This document shows positions 52,666 to 62,056 of a stretch of DNA of 64,000 nucleotides, piece by piece. This stretch comes from Mycobacterium sp. Aquia_216. GTDB taxonomy: Bacteria > Actinomycetota > Actinomycetes > Mycobacteriales > Mycobacteriaceae. The position numbers and the translations under genes were made by a program. Under the pieces are notes generated by a model. That model was not told the DNA's origin, made no database searches, and was given only the letters and a program-made list of their open reading frames with translations. Location of the stretch: the NCBI RefSeq assembly GCF_026723865.1, contig NZ_CP113529.1:744001-808000 (forward strand). Direction: 5' to 3'. Every line of letters starts with the position of its first letter. Position 1 is the stretch's first letter.

Positions 52666-55600
52666 CTCGCCTCCTCCAGCATCGCGACGGCCACCGACAG
52701 GCAGCGCTGCCTGACCTCATCCCAGTCTGCCTTGGCGTCGGGTTCCGACAAATCGTCGGCAGGCAAATCGGAAGGATTCGGATCCGCGAGTTGGCGGACC
52801 AACTCGGAGGCGATGCATTGCGGCCTGGGCGGTTGACAACAGTAATACCTGTCCATTCCGGCGAGCACCACCGCAGCCGTTTCCGGTTCTAATGTGTCGA
52901 CCATGTCAGCAAATTCGGCAAAATCGCGGCTGCTGTTACGACACATGATCAGGTAGCCCTTGAGGCGCAGCGTCTCGGCACCGGTCGGGACCTGCAGCCG
53001 ATCGCCGGTGGGCAATTGCACGTGGGTGGTTTCCACCGGGCTGCGACGCGCGTAGTGCGGCCGGTCCGAGGTGCGAGCGCCGGCCTCGAGCGCGTCGATG
53101 GCAACCGACAATCGCCCTCGCCAAAGGGTGACCGGATGCACCGGCCGGTCGCCCCACGGCATGGCTCGGCCGATGCCGTTGCGCGACGCCAGGTTGTCGA
53201 CCAGCTTCTTGGCCCCGGACTGACCCCGGGGGTGACCGTTGCTGCCGTTGGCGCCCACCGTGATCGCGACGCTGTCCTCGCCGATGTTGACCTGGTGCGG
53301 AATCTGTCCCGGGCCCTGCCCGCGGGTTTCCTCGGTGTCCTTGCAGTTGCGCCCGCAACCGGTGAAGGCCAGCGGATCGGCCACGGTGATGGCGTCGGGC
53401 GCCAGGTGCTTGAGCTTCGCTGCCGACTTGAGCACCATCCGCAGGTCTGCGCTGGGCGCGGTCAGCGCCGAGATGTCGTCGGGAATGACGACGACGTCGC
53501 CGAGGTCGACCTCGGGCAGCGGCCTGTCGAAGTCGACCGACGGCAAGACTCGGCGCAGCCACCCCGGCAGCCACCAGTTCCACTGGGCGAACATCGCCAT
53601 CAGCGCCGGGACCAGCACCAGCCGCACCACGGTGGCGTCGACCGCGATCGCGACCGCGCACGCCACCCCGATCTCGGCGACCAGTGGCATGCCGGCGAAC
53701 GCGAAACCGATGAACACGGCGATCATGATCAGGGCGGCGCTGGTGATCGTGCGGGCGCTGGTGCTCACGCCGTAGGCGACCGCATCGCGGGTGTTCCCGG
53801 TGTGCAGGAAGCGTTCCCGGATGCGGGTGAGCAGGAAGATCTCGTAGTCCATCGACAAGCCGAACGTCATCGCCAGCACCAGCGGCGGAACGGTGCTGTC
53901 GATCGAAATGATGTGGGCGAAGCCGAGATCCTTCAACCAGCCCCACTGGAACACCATCACCAGGCTCCCGTAGGCGGCGGCAACCGACAGCAGCGTCATC
54001 AGCACGCCCTTGAGCGCCAAGAACACCGAGTGGATCGACAGCAACAGCATCACGAAGGCGATCAGCGCGACGAAGAGCAACACCAGCGGCTCCGTCGCCG
54101 ACACCCGGTCGTCGAAATCCTTGATCAACGCGGTCGGGCCGCCGACATCGACGCGCGCCGTTCCCTCACTGGGAACCGTGGGTAGCTGGGCGCGCATCCA
54201 GTCGACGGAGCGACGGGCACCCATGTCCTCGGGATCGACCGACAACACCGCCGACAGCAAAGCACTGCTGTTGTCGTCGGCGAATTGCGGCGGGGTCACC
54301 GAGACGATGTTGGGGGCCTGCGTCATTCGCTCGCGGACGGCGGCCAGCGTCTGGCTGTGTTCGGGGGCGGACGCGCCGCCGTCGGGAAAGCTGACCAGCA
54401 CCTGGATGGGGCCCAGCGCGCCGGGTCCGAGGGCTTGGGATGCCCCGGCGACCCCGGCGCGGATCTCGTGCGAGGAGTCGAACTGGCGCAGCAAGCTGTT
54501 GCCCAGCACCATCGAGGCCGCCGGTGCCGCCATGACGAGCAGCACCGTAGCCGCGGCGAGCGATGATATCCACGGCCGGCGCATCACCGATCCGACCCAG
54601 CGGTTCCAGAACCGGGACTGTGTGCTTTCCGGGCGGCGCGACCAGTGCAGCAGCACCGACCTCTTGGCGGCCGCCCGGCCGAACGTGGCCAGCGCCGCGG
54701 GCGTCAAGGTCGTCGATGTCAGCATGGCGACCGCGACGGCCATGATCGCCCCGGTAGCCATCGATTTCAGCGCCGGCGTGTTGATCAGGTAGATCCCGGT
54801 GAGCGACGCGACAACCGTCAATCCGGACAGCACCACCGCCAGCCCGGAGGTGGCCATCGCGGCGTCGACCGCTTCGCGATGCTGGCGCCCGGCCCGCAGC
54901 TCCTCCCGGAACCGCATCAGGATAAACAGCGAATAGTCCACGGCCAGCGCGATGCCGAACATCGACACCGTCGAGGTCACGAACACCGACATCGTGGTGT
55001 AGGCCGACAGAAAGTAGACCAGTCCCATGGTCACCACGACCGTGCAGACGCCCAGCGCCAGCGGTATGGCCGCGGCGGCCAGCGAGCCGAACACCGCGAG
55101 CAAGACGATCAGGATGATCGGCAGGTTCCAGCGTTCGGCCGCGGCGATGTCATGTTTGGTGTTCGCCGCCGCGGCCGCGCTCAGCGCGCCCTGACCGATG
55201 ACGTAAAGCCGCACCCGGCCGTCCGCGGTCTGCCCGGACTGGTCGCCCTTGACGCCCACCTCTTGCCGTAGCCGCTTGGCGATGTCGCTGGTGCCGGAGT
55301 TGCGGGAGTCGAGGCGCAGCGTCAGCACATACGGTCGGTCGGGTTGCGGCGGGCGCTGCACGGGGTTGGGTTTCTCCGTGACGCCGGGGAATTCGCCGGC
55401 GATCTGCCGCAGCTGCGCCACGGCCTTGTTCATGTCCTCATAGCTGGCATCCGGGCGCGGGGCTGCCACCAGCGCCAACGACGACGCTCCGAGGTCGTGG
55501 TACTGCTCCTCGAGTTGGTCGTGGACCTTCAACGACTGGGAGCCGGCCACTTCGAAACCACCGCCGGTGAGATTTCCGGACTGCGTCAGGGCCAAGTAGA

Positions 55601-55679
55601 CCGCCGGGACCAATGCCAGCAACCAGCCTGCGAAGACCAGCCAGCGGTATCTGCGCAGGCTGCGGCTGAGGCGCATCAT
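52662..55679 (-). CDS. mmpL11: RND transporter MmpL11
   Basis: A 1005-residue MmpL/RND lipid transporter with 12 transmembrane helices and two porter domains. The first core has VFVTSTVSMFGIALAVDYSLFILMR with the proton-relay Asp-Tyr pair; the second has TFGLSMDYEIFLLTRIRERF. The long C-terminal cytoplasmic domain (about 740-1005) contains CGRNCKD and a Gly/Asn-rich insertion. MmpL11 exports monomeromycolyl diacylglycerol and wax-ester lipids in M. smegmatis and is implicated in heme uptake with Rv0203. The start at 55679 (MMRLSRSLRR) matches the family; a long upstream extension begins at a TTG and lacks support. The protein is longer than the M. tuberculosis one (966). Confidence 0.94.
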   Translation of the reverse strand: MMRLSRSLRRYRWLVFAGWLLALVPAVYLALTQSGNLTGGGFEVAGSQSLKVHDQLEEQYHDLGASSLALVAAPRPDASYEDMNKAVAQLRQIAGEFPGVTEKPNPVQRPPQPDRPYVLTLRLDSRNSGTSDIAKRLRQEVGVKGDQSGQTADGRVRLYVIGQGALSAAAAANTKHDIAAAERWNLPIILIVLLAVFGSLAAAAIPLALGVCTVVVTMGLVYFLSAYTTMSVFVTSTVSMFGIALAVDYSLFILMRFREELRAGRQHREAVDAAMATSGLAVVLSGLTVVASLTGIYLINTPALKSMATGAIMAVAVAMLTSTTLTPAALATFGRAAAKRSVLLHWSRRPESTQSRFWNRWVGSVMRRPWISSLAAATVLLVMAAPAASMVLGNSLLRQFDSSHEIRAGVAGASQALGPGALGPIQVLVSFPDGGASAPEHSQTLAAVRERMTQAPNIVSVTPPQFADDNSSALLSAVLSVDPEDMGARRSVDWMRAQLPTVPSEGTARVDVGGPTALIKDFDDRVSATEPLVLLFVALIAFVMLLLSIHSVFLALKGVLMTLLSVAAAYGSLVMVFQWGWLKDLGFAHIISIDSTVPPLVLAMTFGLSMDYEIFLLTRIRERFLHTGNTRDAVAYGVSTSARTITSAALIMIAVFIGFAFAGMPLVAEIGVACAVAIAVDATVVRLVLVPALMAMFAQWNWWLPGWLRRVLPSVDFDRPLPEVDLGDVVVIPDDISALTAPSADLRMVLKSAAKLKHLAPDAITVADPLAFTGCGRNCKDTEETRGQGPGQIPHQVNIGEDSVAITVGANGSNGHPRGQSGAKKLVDNLASRNGIGRAMPWGDRPVHPVTLWRGRLSVAIDALEAGARTSDRPHYARRSPVETTHVQLPTGDRLQVPTGAETLRLKGYLIMCRNSSRDFAEFADMVDTLEPETAAVVLAGMDRYYCCQPPRPQCIASELVRQLADPNPSDLPADDLSEPDAKADWDEVRQRCLSVAVAMLEEAR

Positions 55680-55839
55680 AAACTGCTGGATTTCAGGCTC
55701 CCCGAGTATCTCGCTTCCGCGTGCTGGCGACGATACCGCAGAGGCCTGTGCATTAGTTCGGCTTAACGAATTCGTGAGCTGCGCAGACGGCTCCGTAGCC
55801 AAGTCGCCGCCGACTCGTTGCGAACCGGTGATCAAGTGG

Positions 55840-55859
55840 CACCTGGGTCACACCAGGTG
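55840..55859. promoter_or_regulatory. Inverted repeat between divergent mmpL11 and hemophore genes
   Basis: CACCTGG and CCAGGTG are perfect 7-base arms with a 6-base spacer, near the middle of the 322-bp gap (55680-56001). It does not resemble the IdeR iron box. Apart from this dyad I see no gene or clear promoter in the gap. Confidence 0.5.
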
Positions 55860-56001
55860 GCAGGGCATGGACCCGGATGGCAGGATGTCGCTGGGCCGCG
55901 CGGGGCGCTGGGGAGCTCCGCACTGAATGTGGCCGGTCTATCGCAACAGTTTGTACTGCGCCGCCTCTCGGCAGCATCGGCAAACCGTGAGGAGTTCAGG
56001 C

Positions 56002-56631
56002 ATGAAGACACCCTTCAAGACCAGACGGCGCACGCTCGTTGCGGGGTTGATCGCCGCCGCAGGGCCCGCCACCGCCGTTGCACTGATGGCCGGCCCGCCG
56101 GCGACCGGCGCCACCGACCCGTGCGCGGCCAGCCAAGTCGCCCGGACGATCGGCTCGGTCTCCAAGTTGATGGGCGACTACCTGGACTCCCATCCCGAAA
56201 CCAACCAGACGATGACCACGATGCTGCGGCAGCAGGGCGGCTCGCAGTCGGTCACCTCGCTGAAGTCCTACTTCGAAGCCAACCCCAAGGTGGCTGCCGA
56301 TATGGCTGGGGTCGCGCAGCCGCTGACCAGCCTTTCGACGCAGTGCAAGTTGCCGATCGGCATCCCGCAGGCGATGGGGGTGATGATGCAGCAGGCGCCC
56401 GGTGGCGGCGCCGGCCTGCCGGGCGGGTTGCCCGCCTCGCCCGCCGCTGGCCTGGGCACGCTGCCGGTGAATGCAGCGCCGGGGGCCTCGTCGGCGGCGA
56501 CGGCGCCGGCCGGCGCAGGATTGGGGAATTCGCCGGCCCCGGCGCCGTTCCCGCCCGCAGCGACCGCGCCGGCCCCGCCGGGGGCGGGCGGCACGCTTCC
56601 CGGCCCGTCGCGGCAGAACAACGTCGGTTAG
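56002..56631 (+). CDS. Secreted heme-binding protein (Rv0203-like hemophore), long-tailed variant
   Basis: A 209-residue exported protein. The signal peptide spans about residues 1-37 (ATGA cleavage region). The core (38-138) closely follows the hemophore Rv0203: TDPCAASQVARTIGSV, MGDYLDSHPETNQ, FEANPKVAADM, STQCKLPIGI. Two cysteines (41 and about 113) can form the known disulfide. Heme-contacting Tyr60 and His64 are kept, but the third position (His89 in M. tuberculosis by my recollection) is Tyr90 here. A Pro/Ala/Gly-rich tail of about 70 residues is extra. GAGGAG precedes the ATG. It converges on the next gene with a four-base overlap. Confidence 0.85.
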   Translation: MKTPFKTRRRTLVAGLIAAAGPATAVALMAGPPATGATDPCAASQVARTIGSVSKLMGDYLDSHPETNQTMTTMLRQQGGSQSVTSLKSYFEANPKVAADMAGVAQPLTSLSTQCKLPIGIPQAMGVMMQQAPGGGAGLPGGLPASPAAGLGTLPVNAAPGASSAATAPAGAGLGNSPAPAPFPPAATAPAPPGAGGTLPGPSRQNNVG

Positions 56632-57851
56632 CCGGCGCCTTTCCCCGGTTCGGGTGGCGGTAACGGACCCTGCAGCGCGGCGTCGTCGGCGGTGACATCG
56701 TTCCAGTGCCGCAGCTGCGGCTCGAGCACGGGCAGCGGACCGGTCGGCGGGTCGTCGTCGGAGCCGCCCGGCTTTTCGGTGCGGAACACGAAGAAGAACA
56801 CCACCCAGCCGACGGCGGAGATGAGCAGCCAGCTGATCAGCCGATAGAGCAGCATGGCCGAGATCGCGTTGGGCAACGACATACCGCTGGACACCAGGCC
56901 GGGTACCAGCACCGCCTCGACGACCAACAGCCCACCCGGCATCAGCGGAATCGTGCCGACGGCACGCGCGGCCGCGTAGGCCACGGTCAGCCCGGCGACG
57001 GACGCGTGGTCGCCGGCCGCGTACGCGGCGAACGCGAGGCAGGCGACGTCGGCAATCCAGTTGAACATCGACCAGCTGAACGCCACCCCCAGGTCGCGCC
57101 GCCCCAGGCTGACCGATTCGAGCTGCATGAGGATCTCTCGCCACTTCGCCAGCCCGGTGTCAATCGGCTTGCCGCGAACCGAGTTGAACCACGCCAAGAC
57201 GCGGGTGCCGATGCCCTCGATCAGTTCCGGCCGGGATGCCACCGCCTGGGAAAGCAGCAGCAACGCGATGAAGCCGCCGAGCGTGAACAACAACGAGAAG
57301 GGGTTGTTCTTGGCGCCCAGGAAGAAAGCGCCGCCCAACCCGAGCAGGGCCAGACCCACCGCCTGCAGCACGCCCGACATCACCAACTGCCAGGACGCCA
57401 CCACGGTCGAGGCGCCCCAAATACGTTGCTGGCGAAGCAAAAACGTCGCCGATAGCACCGGGCCGCCGGGCAGCGTGGTGCTCAGCGAGTTGGCGGCGTA
57501 GAAGGCGGCCTCGGACCGCAGCTGCTTCACGTGCACCCCGGCGGACTTCAGCAATGTGCGCTGGATCTGGGCGAAGCTGTGCATCGACGCGGCCGCCGCG
57601 GCCACCGCCGCGAGCAACCACCACCAGTTGGCCTGGAACAGGCTCGTCCAGGCCTTGGCCAGCTGATCCCAGCCCAGTGCGACCTCGACGCCGAGCACGA
57701 TCGCGACCAGGCCCAGCACTACCCATCGCACCCACCAGTACTTGCCCCGCGGCGTCTGGCCCCCGCGCGCGGGGGCCAGTGGCTCACCCTGATGGGCGAA
57801 TGCGCCGCCGCCCGGGAAGCGGAGGTTGCGGATGGGTGCGTCGTGCGACAC
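56628..57851 (-). CDS. LPG-synthase-like membrane protein (Rv0204c-like)
   Basis: A membrane protein of about 407 residues with seven or eight transmembrane helices. It fits the UPF0104/lysylphosphatidylglycerol-synthase transmembrane (AglD/YbhN) family, with NSLSTTLPGGPVLSATFLLRQQRIWG and AVGTIPLMPGGLLVVEAVLVPGL as conserved membrane motifs. The charged N-terminus and Asp/Pro-rich C-terminus are cytoplasmic. Function in mycobacteria unknown. The GTG at 57851 gives MSHDAPIRN and a length near the 412 of Rv0204c; a TTG further upstream at 57896 is possible. Confidence 0.8.
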   Translation of the reverse strand: MSHDAPIRNLRFPGGGAFAHQGEPLAPARGGQTPRGKYWWVRWVVLGLVAIVLGVEVALGWDQLAKAWTSLFQANWWWLLAAVAAAAASMHSFAQIQRTLLKSAGVHVKQLRSEAAFYAANSLSTTLPGGPVLSATFLLRQQRIWGASTVVASWQLVMSGVLQAVGLALLGLGGAFFLGAKNNPFSLLFTLGGFIALLLLSQAVASRPELIEGIGTRVLAWFNSVRGKPIDTGLAKWREILMQLESVSLGRRDLGVAFSWSMFNWIADVACLAFAAYAAGDHASVAGLTVAYAAARAVGTIPLMPGGLLVVEAVLVPGLVSSGMSLPNAISAMLLYRLISWLLISAVGWVVFFFVFRTEKPGGSDDDPPTGPLPVLEPQLRHWNDVTADDAALQGPLPPPEPGKGAG

Positions 57852-57973
57852 GTGATTTAGGGTAACCGTGCTGGTGGCACCGCGATCGAGTCGCAACTCC
57901 GAGCGTGTCGCCGTCGTAACCGGATCGTGCTGGCGTCACCACTCAACAGGGGCCCGCCGGATAGGCTGGCCGG

Positions 57974-59119
57974 ATGCTGGCAAACTCAGACGACGCCTCG
58001 GTCGAGCCCCTTGTCCGCAAGACCGCAGCCTGGGCGTGGCGTTTGCTGGTCATCTTGGCCGCGGCGGTCGCCTTCTTCTGGGTGGTGGCCAAGCTCGAGA
58101 TCATCGTCGTCCCAGTGCTGCTGGCTTTGATGATCAGCGCGCTGCTGGTACCGGTCGTGGACTGGCTGGACCGGCGGGGCTTGCCGCGTGGCGGCGCCGT
58201 CGCGCTGGTGTTGCTGGGCGGGTTCGCGCTGCTGGGCGGCATCCTCACATTCGTCATCACCCAATTCGTCGTGGGTTTGCCCGATCTGACCGAGCAGGTC
58301 ACCCGCAGCATCGAGTCCACGCGACGGTGGCTGATCGAAGGGCCGGCGCATCTGCGCAGCGAACAGATCACCAACGCGGGCAATGCCGCGATCCAGGCGC
58401 TGCACAACAACCAGTCGAAACTGACCAGCGGGGCGCTGTCGACCGCGGCCACGCTCACCGAAATGCTCACGGCCGCGGTCCTGGTGCTGTTCACCTTGAT
58501 TTTCTTCCTCTACGGCGGCCGCAACATCTGGCAATACGTGGCCAAGATCGTCCCGATCGGCGTTCGCGAGCGGGTTCTGGACGCTGGCCGCGCCGGATAC
58601 GGGTCGCTGATCGCCTACGTCCGGGCCACCTTCCTGGTGGCCTTCACCGATGCGGCCGGGGTCGGGACCGGATTGGCCATCATGGGCGTGCCGCTCGCGC
58701 TGCCGTTGGCGTCGCTGGTGTTTCTCGGTGCCTTCATCCCGCTGATCGGTGCCCTAATCTCGGGGTTGGTGGCCGTGGTCGTCGCACTGCTGGCCAAGGG
58801 GATTGTCTACGCGCTGCTCACGCTGGGCTTGCTGGTCGTGATCAACCAAATCGAGTCGCATCTGCTGCAGCCGCTGGTGATGGGGCGCGCGGTCTCGATT
58901 CACCCGCTCGGGGTGGTGCTGGCGATCTCCACCGGCGGTGTGCTCGCCGGGATCGTCGGTGCCCTGCTGGCGGTCCCGACGGTGGCGTTCCTCAACAACG
59001 CGATCCAGGTGCTGCTCGCGCCGGATCCGGAGGCCGAAGCCGCAAAGCTGTCCGAGGGCGCCGAGCATACGGCGGTTATGCAGGCAGAGCCGGACCATCC
59101 GCACCAGGGGTCCGACTAA
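57974..59119 (+). CDS. AI-2E-family transporter-like membrane protein (Rv0205-like)
   Basis: A 381-residue membrane protein with about eight transmembrane helices of the AI-2E/PerM family. Typical stretches are [40 protein letters not shown] at the N-terminus and [21 protein letters not shown]...[28 protein letters not shown] near the C-terminus. The substrate is unknown in mycobacteria. It sits between convergent mmpL3 and the divergent Rv0204c-like gene, as in M. tuberculosis. The gap to mmpL3 is 14 bases. Confidence 0.88.
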   Translation: MLANSDDASVEPLVRKTAAWAWRLLVILAAAVAFFWVVAKLEIIVVPVLLALMISALLVPVVDWLDRRGLPRGGAVALVLLGGFALLGGILTFVITQFVVGLPDLTEQVTRSIESTRRWLIEGPAHLRSEQITNAGNAAIQALHNNQSKLTSGALSTAATLTEMLTAAVLVLFTLIFFLYGGRNIWQYVAKIVPIGVRERVLDAGRAGYGSLIAYVRATFLVAFTDAAGVGTGLAIMGVPLALPLASLVFLGAFIPLIGALISGLVAVVVALLAKGIVYALLTLGLLVVINQIESHLLQPLVMGRAVSIHPLGVVLAISTGGVLAGIVGALLAVPTVAFLNNAIQVLLAPDPEAEAAKLSEGAEHTAVMQAEPDHPHQGSD

Positions 59120-59133
59120 GGACTCGAGCGGAT

Positions 59134-62004
59134 CTACAACCGTCCCTCGCGGCGCAGCAGATCCTGCGCGGACAACCCGCCGCCGGCGCGACGTCGCGGA
59201 CGGGAATTATCGCCGTTGTCGCCCGGGCTGCGGGCGTTCATCTTCTCGGTGGCGGCGTCGGCGTCGGTGCCTTCGGGCCGCATGGCCGGAAGCGCGGTGG
59301 TGGGGTCGGCCGGGTCGGCCTTGCTCTCGTGGTTGCCGGGGACCGGCATGGCCCGGGTCTGACCGGCCGATGGCGGTGGCGCGGGCGGCGTCGGCGTGGT
59401 GGGCGCCGGCGGTCGCGCCGGGTTGGATTCGGGGTTTGCCTGCGCCGAGAAGCGGGTGGTCTTGGCTTCCGTCGGCTGGCTGGGTCGGGACTGGGTGCGG
59501 GCGGCGTTGGGACCCGGCGGCAATTCGGGGGTGGGCCGTGGCTCAGACGGGTCCGACGGACCCGGACGGATCGCGCGGGACGGCTCCGGGGGCCCGCCGG
59601 GGTGCGTGGGGTCGTGCGGCGAACGCGGTTTCGCGGCGACCAGGCTGGCCGCGACCGGCGGCCGGATCGCCCGGCCATTGACACCGGTCCGCTTGCGCTC
59701 GTCGGGCAGGTCGATCTCGCCCAGCCCGATGCTGTTCTGCAGGCGACGGGCCCAGCGCGGCGCCCACCAGCAGTCGTCACCCAACAGCTTCATCACCGAC
59801 GGCACCAGGAACATCCGGACCACGGTCGCGTCCAGCAGCAGCGCCGCCATCAGCCCGAAGGCCAGGGTTTTCATCATCACCAGATCGGAGAACACGAACG
59901 AGCCGGCAACCACGGCCAGGATCAGCGCGGCGGCAGTGATCAAACGTCCGGTGGTCGCCGTCCCGATCCGGATGGCCTCGGCGGTCGACATGCCGCGTTC
60001 GCGGGCTTCCACCATCCGGGACACCAGGAACACCTCGTAGTCGGTGGCCAGGCCGAAGCCCACGCACACGACCAGCGCGATCAGCACGACCATCAGGGGC
60101 GTCGGCGTGAAATTCAGCCACTTCGAGAAGTGCCCGTCGACGAAGATCCAGGTCAGGATGCCCATGGTGGAGCCAAGCGTCAGCGCACTCATCAGCACTG
60201 CCTTGATCGGCAACACCACCGATCCGAACGCCAAGAACATCAGCACCAGGGTGGCGCTGAGCAAGACCACCACCATCAGCGGGGCCCTGTCGATCAAGGC
60301 TTGGATGCTGTCTTGCTCCAGGGCCGGCGTACCGCCGACCAGCAGCGAGATGCCCTTCGGTGGGTTGATCGCCCGCAGCTCATGGATCTTCTTGGCGGCA
60401 TCGTTCTTGTTGACCAGGCCGTTCTGGATCACCCGCACCGAGTCGTCCTTGGGCCGCGTCGTTCCGTTCGGACCGGGGGCGCAGGGGTTGCCGGCGATGT
60501 CCGGGCAGGGCCGCTCCTCCCACGTCTTGTCGGTAAACCCGGTGATCCCCGAGATCCTGTTGCGGATGTCGGCAACCTGCTGGTCGGTGACCTTGCTGTG
60601 GTTGTTGCTCTCGATCACCACGGTCAGCTGCTCGGTCCGGTACCCGGGGAACTGTTTGTCGAAGTGCTCCTGTGCCAGGCGCACTGCATTGTCCGGCGGC
60701 AGGTACTTCTCGCTCATACCGCCAAGGGACAGGTTGCCCAGCGGAATCCACAGCAAAATCATGCCGACGGCGATCGGAATGGCGAAGACCAGCGGCCGTT
60801 TCATCACGCGGTTGACGAGCTTGCCCCAGAAGCCGGCCTCGACCTCTTCGCGGGTCTTGGTCTTCTGCAACCGCTCGGCGAACCAGTTGATGACGGCCCG
60901 CGATACCTCCCAATTGCGAAGGAAGGACACCCGGAAGAGGGTCCGCACGCCGAGCGCGTCGACGTTAGTGCCCAGGACCGCCAGGCAGGCCGGCAGCAGG
61001 GTGATGGACAGTATTGCCGCGAGCCCGACCGCGGCGAAGATCGCATAGGTCAGCGAATGCACGAAGCCCTGCGGCAGCACGAGCAGTGCGGCGCTGGAGG
61101 CGATGATCAGCACCGCGGAGAACGCGATGGTGCGCCCCGCCGTCATCACCGTGCGCCGCACGGCGGCCTCGGTGTCGTAGCCCTCGGCGATCTCCTCGCG
61201 GAATCGGCTCACGATGAACAGCCCGTAGTCGATCGCGATGCCGAAGCCGATTAGCGAGATCACCGGTTGGGCGAAAAAGTGCACCGGGCCGAACATGGCG
61301 ACCAGCCGCAGGATGCCGGTAGCCCCGGCGATGCTGAGCCCGCCCACCATGACGGGCAGGCCGGCGGCGATCACCCCGCCGAACACGAAGAACAGGACCA
61401 CAGCGACGACCGGTAGCCCGAAAAATTCCAGGAGCTTCTGGTCGGTGGCAATGGTGCCGGTCAGGGCATTGGCGATCGGCTCCAAGCCGGCGAGTTCGAT
61501 CTTGCCGCCGTTGAGCTTCTGTAGGTCGGGGGCGATGGCCTTGTAGTTGTTCAGGATGGTGTCGTCGTCATCGCCCTTCAGCGGAACGGTGACGAAGGTG
61601 TGCTTCCTGTCCTCGGTCGCCATCCCCTTGATCTGGGCGTTAGGGGCCTCGACGCCGGGGGCCAACGCCAGATAACCGGCCCAACCGAGCACCTCGCTGG
61701 GATGGTCCTTGACGAACTTGTTCAATTCGTCGACGGTTTGCTGTCGCCAAGCCGGGTCATCGACGGACTTGCCATCGGGAGCGGTGAAGGTCGCCACGAT
61801 CTGGCTGGTGCGGTCCCGGCCGTAGGTCTTGTCGCCCAGAATCGAAGCCGTGACGGACTGGCTGCCATCGTCGTAAAACCCGCTCTGCGTGACGTGTTTA
61901 CCGAGGCTCAGCCCGAAGATGCCGCCGCCAAGGCACAGAGCCACCATGACCCCGATCACGATGTACCGGTAGCGGTACACGGTTCGACCCCACCAGGCGA
62001 ACAC
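59134..62004 (-). CDS. mmpL3: Essential mycolic-acid (TMM) transporter MmpL3
   Basis: A 956-residue RND transporter that flips and exports trehalose monomycolate across the inner membrane in mycobacteria. Proton-relay Asp-Tyr pairs are seen in LIGFGIAIDYGLF (near residue 257) and FGLATDYEVFLVSR (near residue 655). The start MFAWWGRTVYRYRYIVIG matches the family. AAGGAG five bases before the GTG supports it. The cytoplasmic tail (about 745-956) is Pro/Arg-rich and disordered. In the second periplasmic domain a loop near residues 495-515 holds ERPCPDIAGNPC, a cysteine pair that I do not recall in M. tuberculosis MmpL3. Confidence 0.97.
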   Translation of the reverse strand: MFAWWGRTVYRYRYIVIGVMVALCLGGGIFGLSLGKHVTQSGFYDDGSQSVTASILGDKTYGRDRTSQIVATFTAPDGKSVDDPAWRQQTVDELNKFVKDHPSEVLGWAGYLALAPGVEAPNAQIKGMATEDRKHTFVTVPLKGDDDDTILNNYKAIAPDLQKLNGGKIELAGLEPIANALTGTIATDQKLLEFFGLPVVAVVLFFVFGGVIAAGLPVMVGGLSIAGATGILRLVAMFGPVHFFAQPVISLIGFGIAIDYGLFIVSRFREEIAEGYDTEAAVRRTVMTAGRTIAFSAVLIIASSAALLVLPQGFVHSLTYAIFAAVGLAAILSITLLPACLAVLGTNVDALGVRTLFRVSFLRNWEVSRAVINWFAERLQKTKTREEVEAGFWGKLVNRVMKRPLVFAIPIAVGMILLWIPLGNLSLGGMSEKYLPPDNAVRLAQEHFDKQFPGYRTEQLTVVIESNNHSKVTDQQVADIRNRISGITGFTDKTWEERPCPDIAGNPCAPGPNGTTRPKDDSVRVIQNGLVNKNDAAKKIHELRAINPPKGISLLVGGTPALEQDSIQALIDRAPLMVVVLLSATLVLMFLAFGSVVLPIKAVLMSALTLGSTMGILTWIFVDGHFSKWLNFTPTPLMVVLIALVVCVGFGLATDYEVFLVSRMVEARERGMSTAEAIRIGTATTGRLITAAALILAVVAGSFVFSDLVMMKTLAFGLMAALLLDATVVRMFLVPSVMKLLGDDCWWAPRWARRLQNSIGLGEIDLPDERKRTGVNGRAIRPPVAASLVAAKPRSPHDPTHPGGPPEPSRAIRPGPSDPSEPRPTPELPPGPNAARTQSRPSQPTEAKTTRFSAQANPESNPARPPAPTTPTPPAPPPSAGQTRAMPVPGNHESKADPADPTTALPAMRPEGTDADAATEKMNARSPGDNGDNSRPRRRAGGGLSAQDLLRREGRL

Positions 62005-62056
62005 GTAAGCTCCTTACTGGATCACTAACAGCGACCCGCGCATTGGTTTTCCAGTG

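Noticed and set aside
55680..55835. An N-terminal extension of MmpL11 by 52 residues from a TTG.
   Set aside because: The MmpL family starts at MMRLSR; the extension is polar, has no ribosome-binding site support and would fill the promoter region.
55927..56001. An upstream ATG start for the hemophore.
   Set aside because: It would put 25 non-signal-like residues ahead of an intact signal peptide, while GAGGAG precedes ATG 56002.
57868..61254. A very long open frame (about 1128 codons) on the plus strand covering the Rv0205-like gene and much of mmpL3 in another frame.
   Set aside because: It has a low-complexity His/Arg/Gln/Gly composition with no recognisable domain. GC-rich mycobacterial DNA yields such frames opposite real genes; mmpL3 and the AI-2E gene explain the region.
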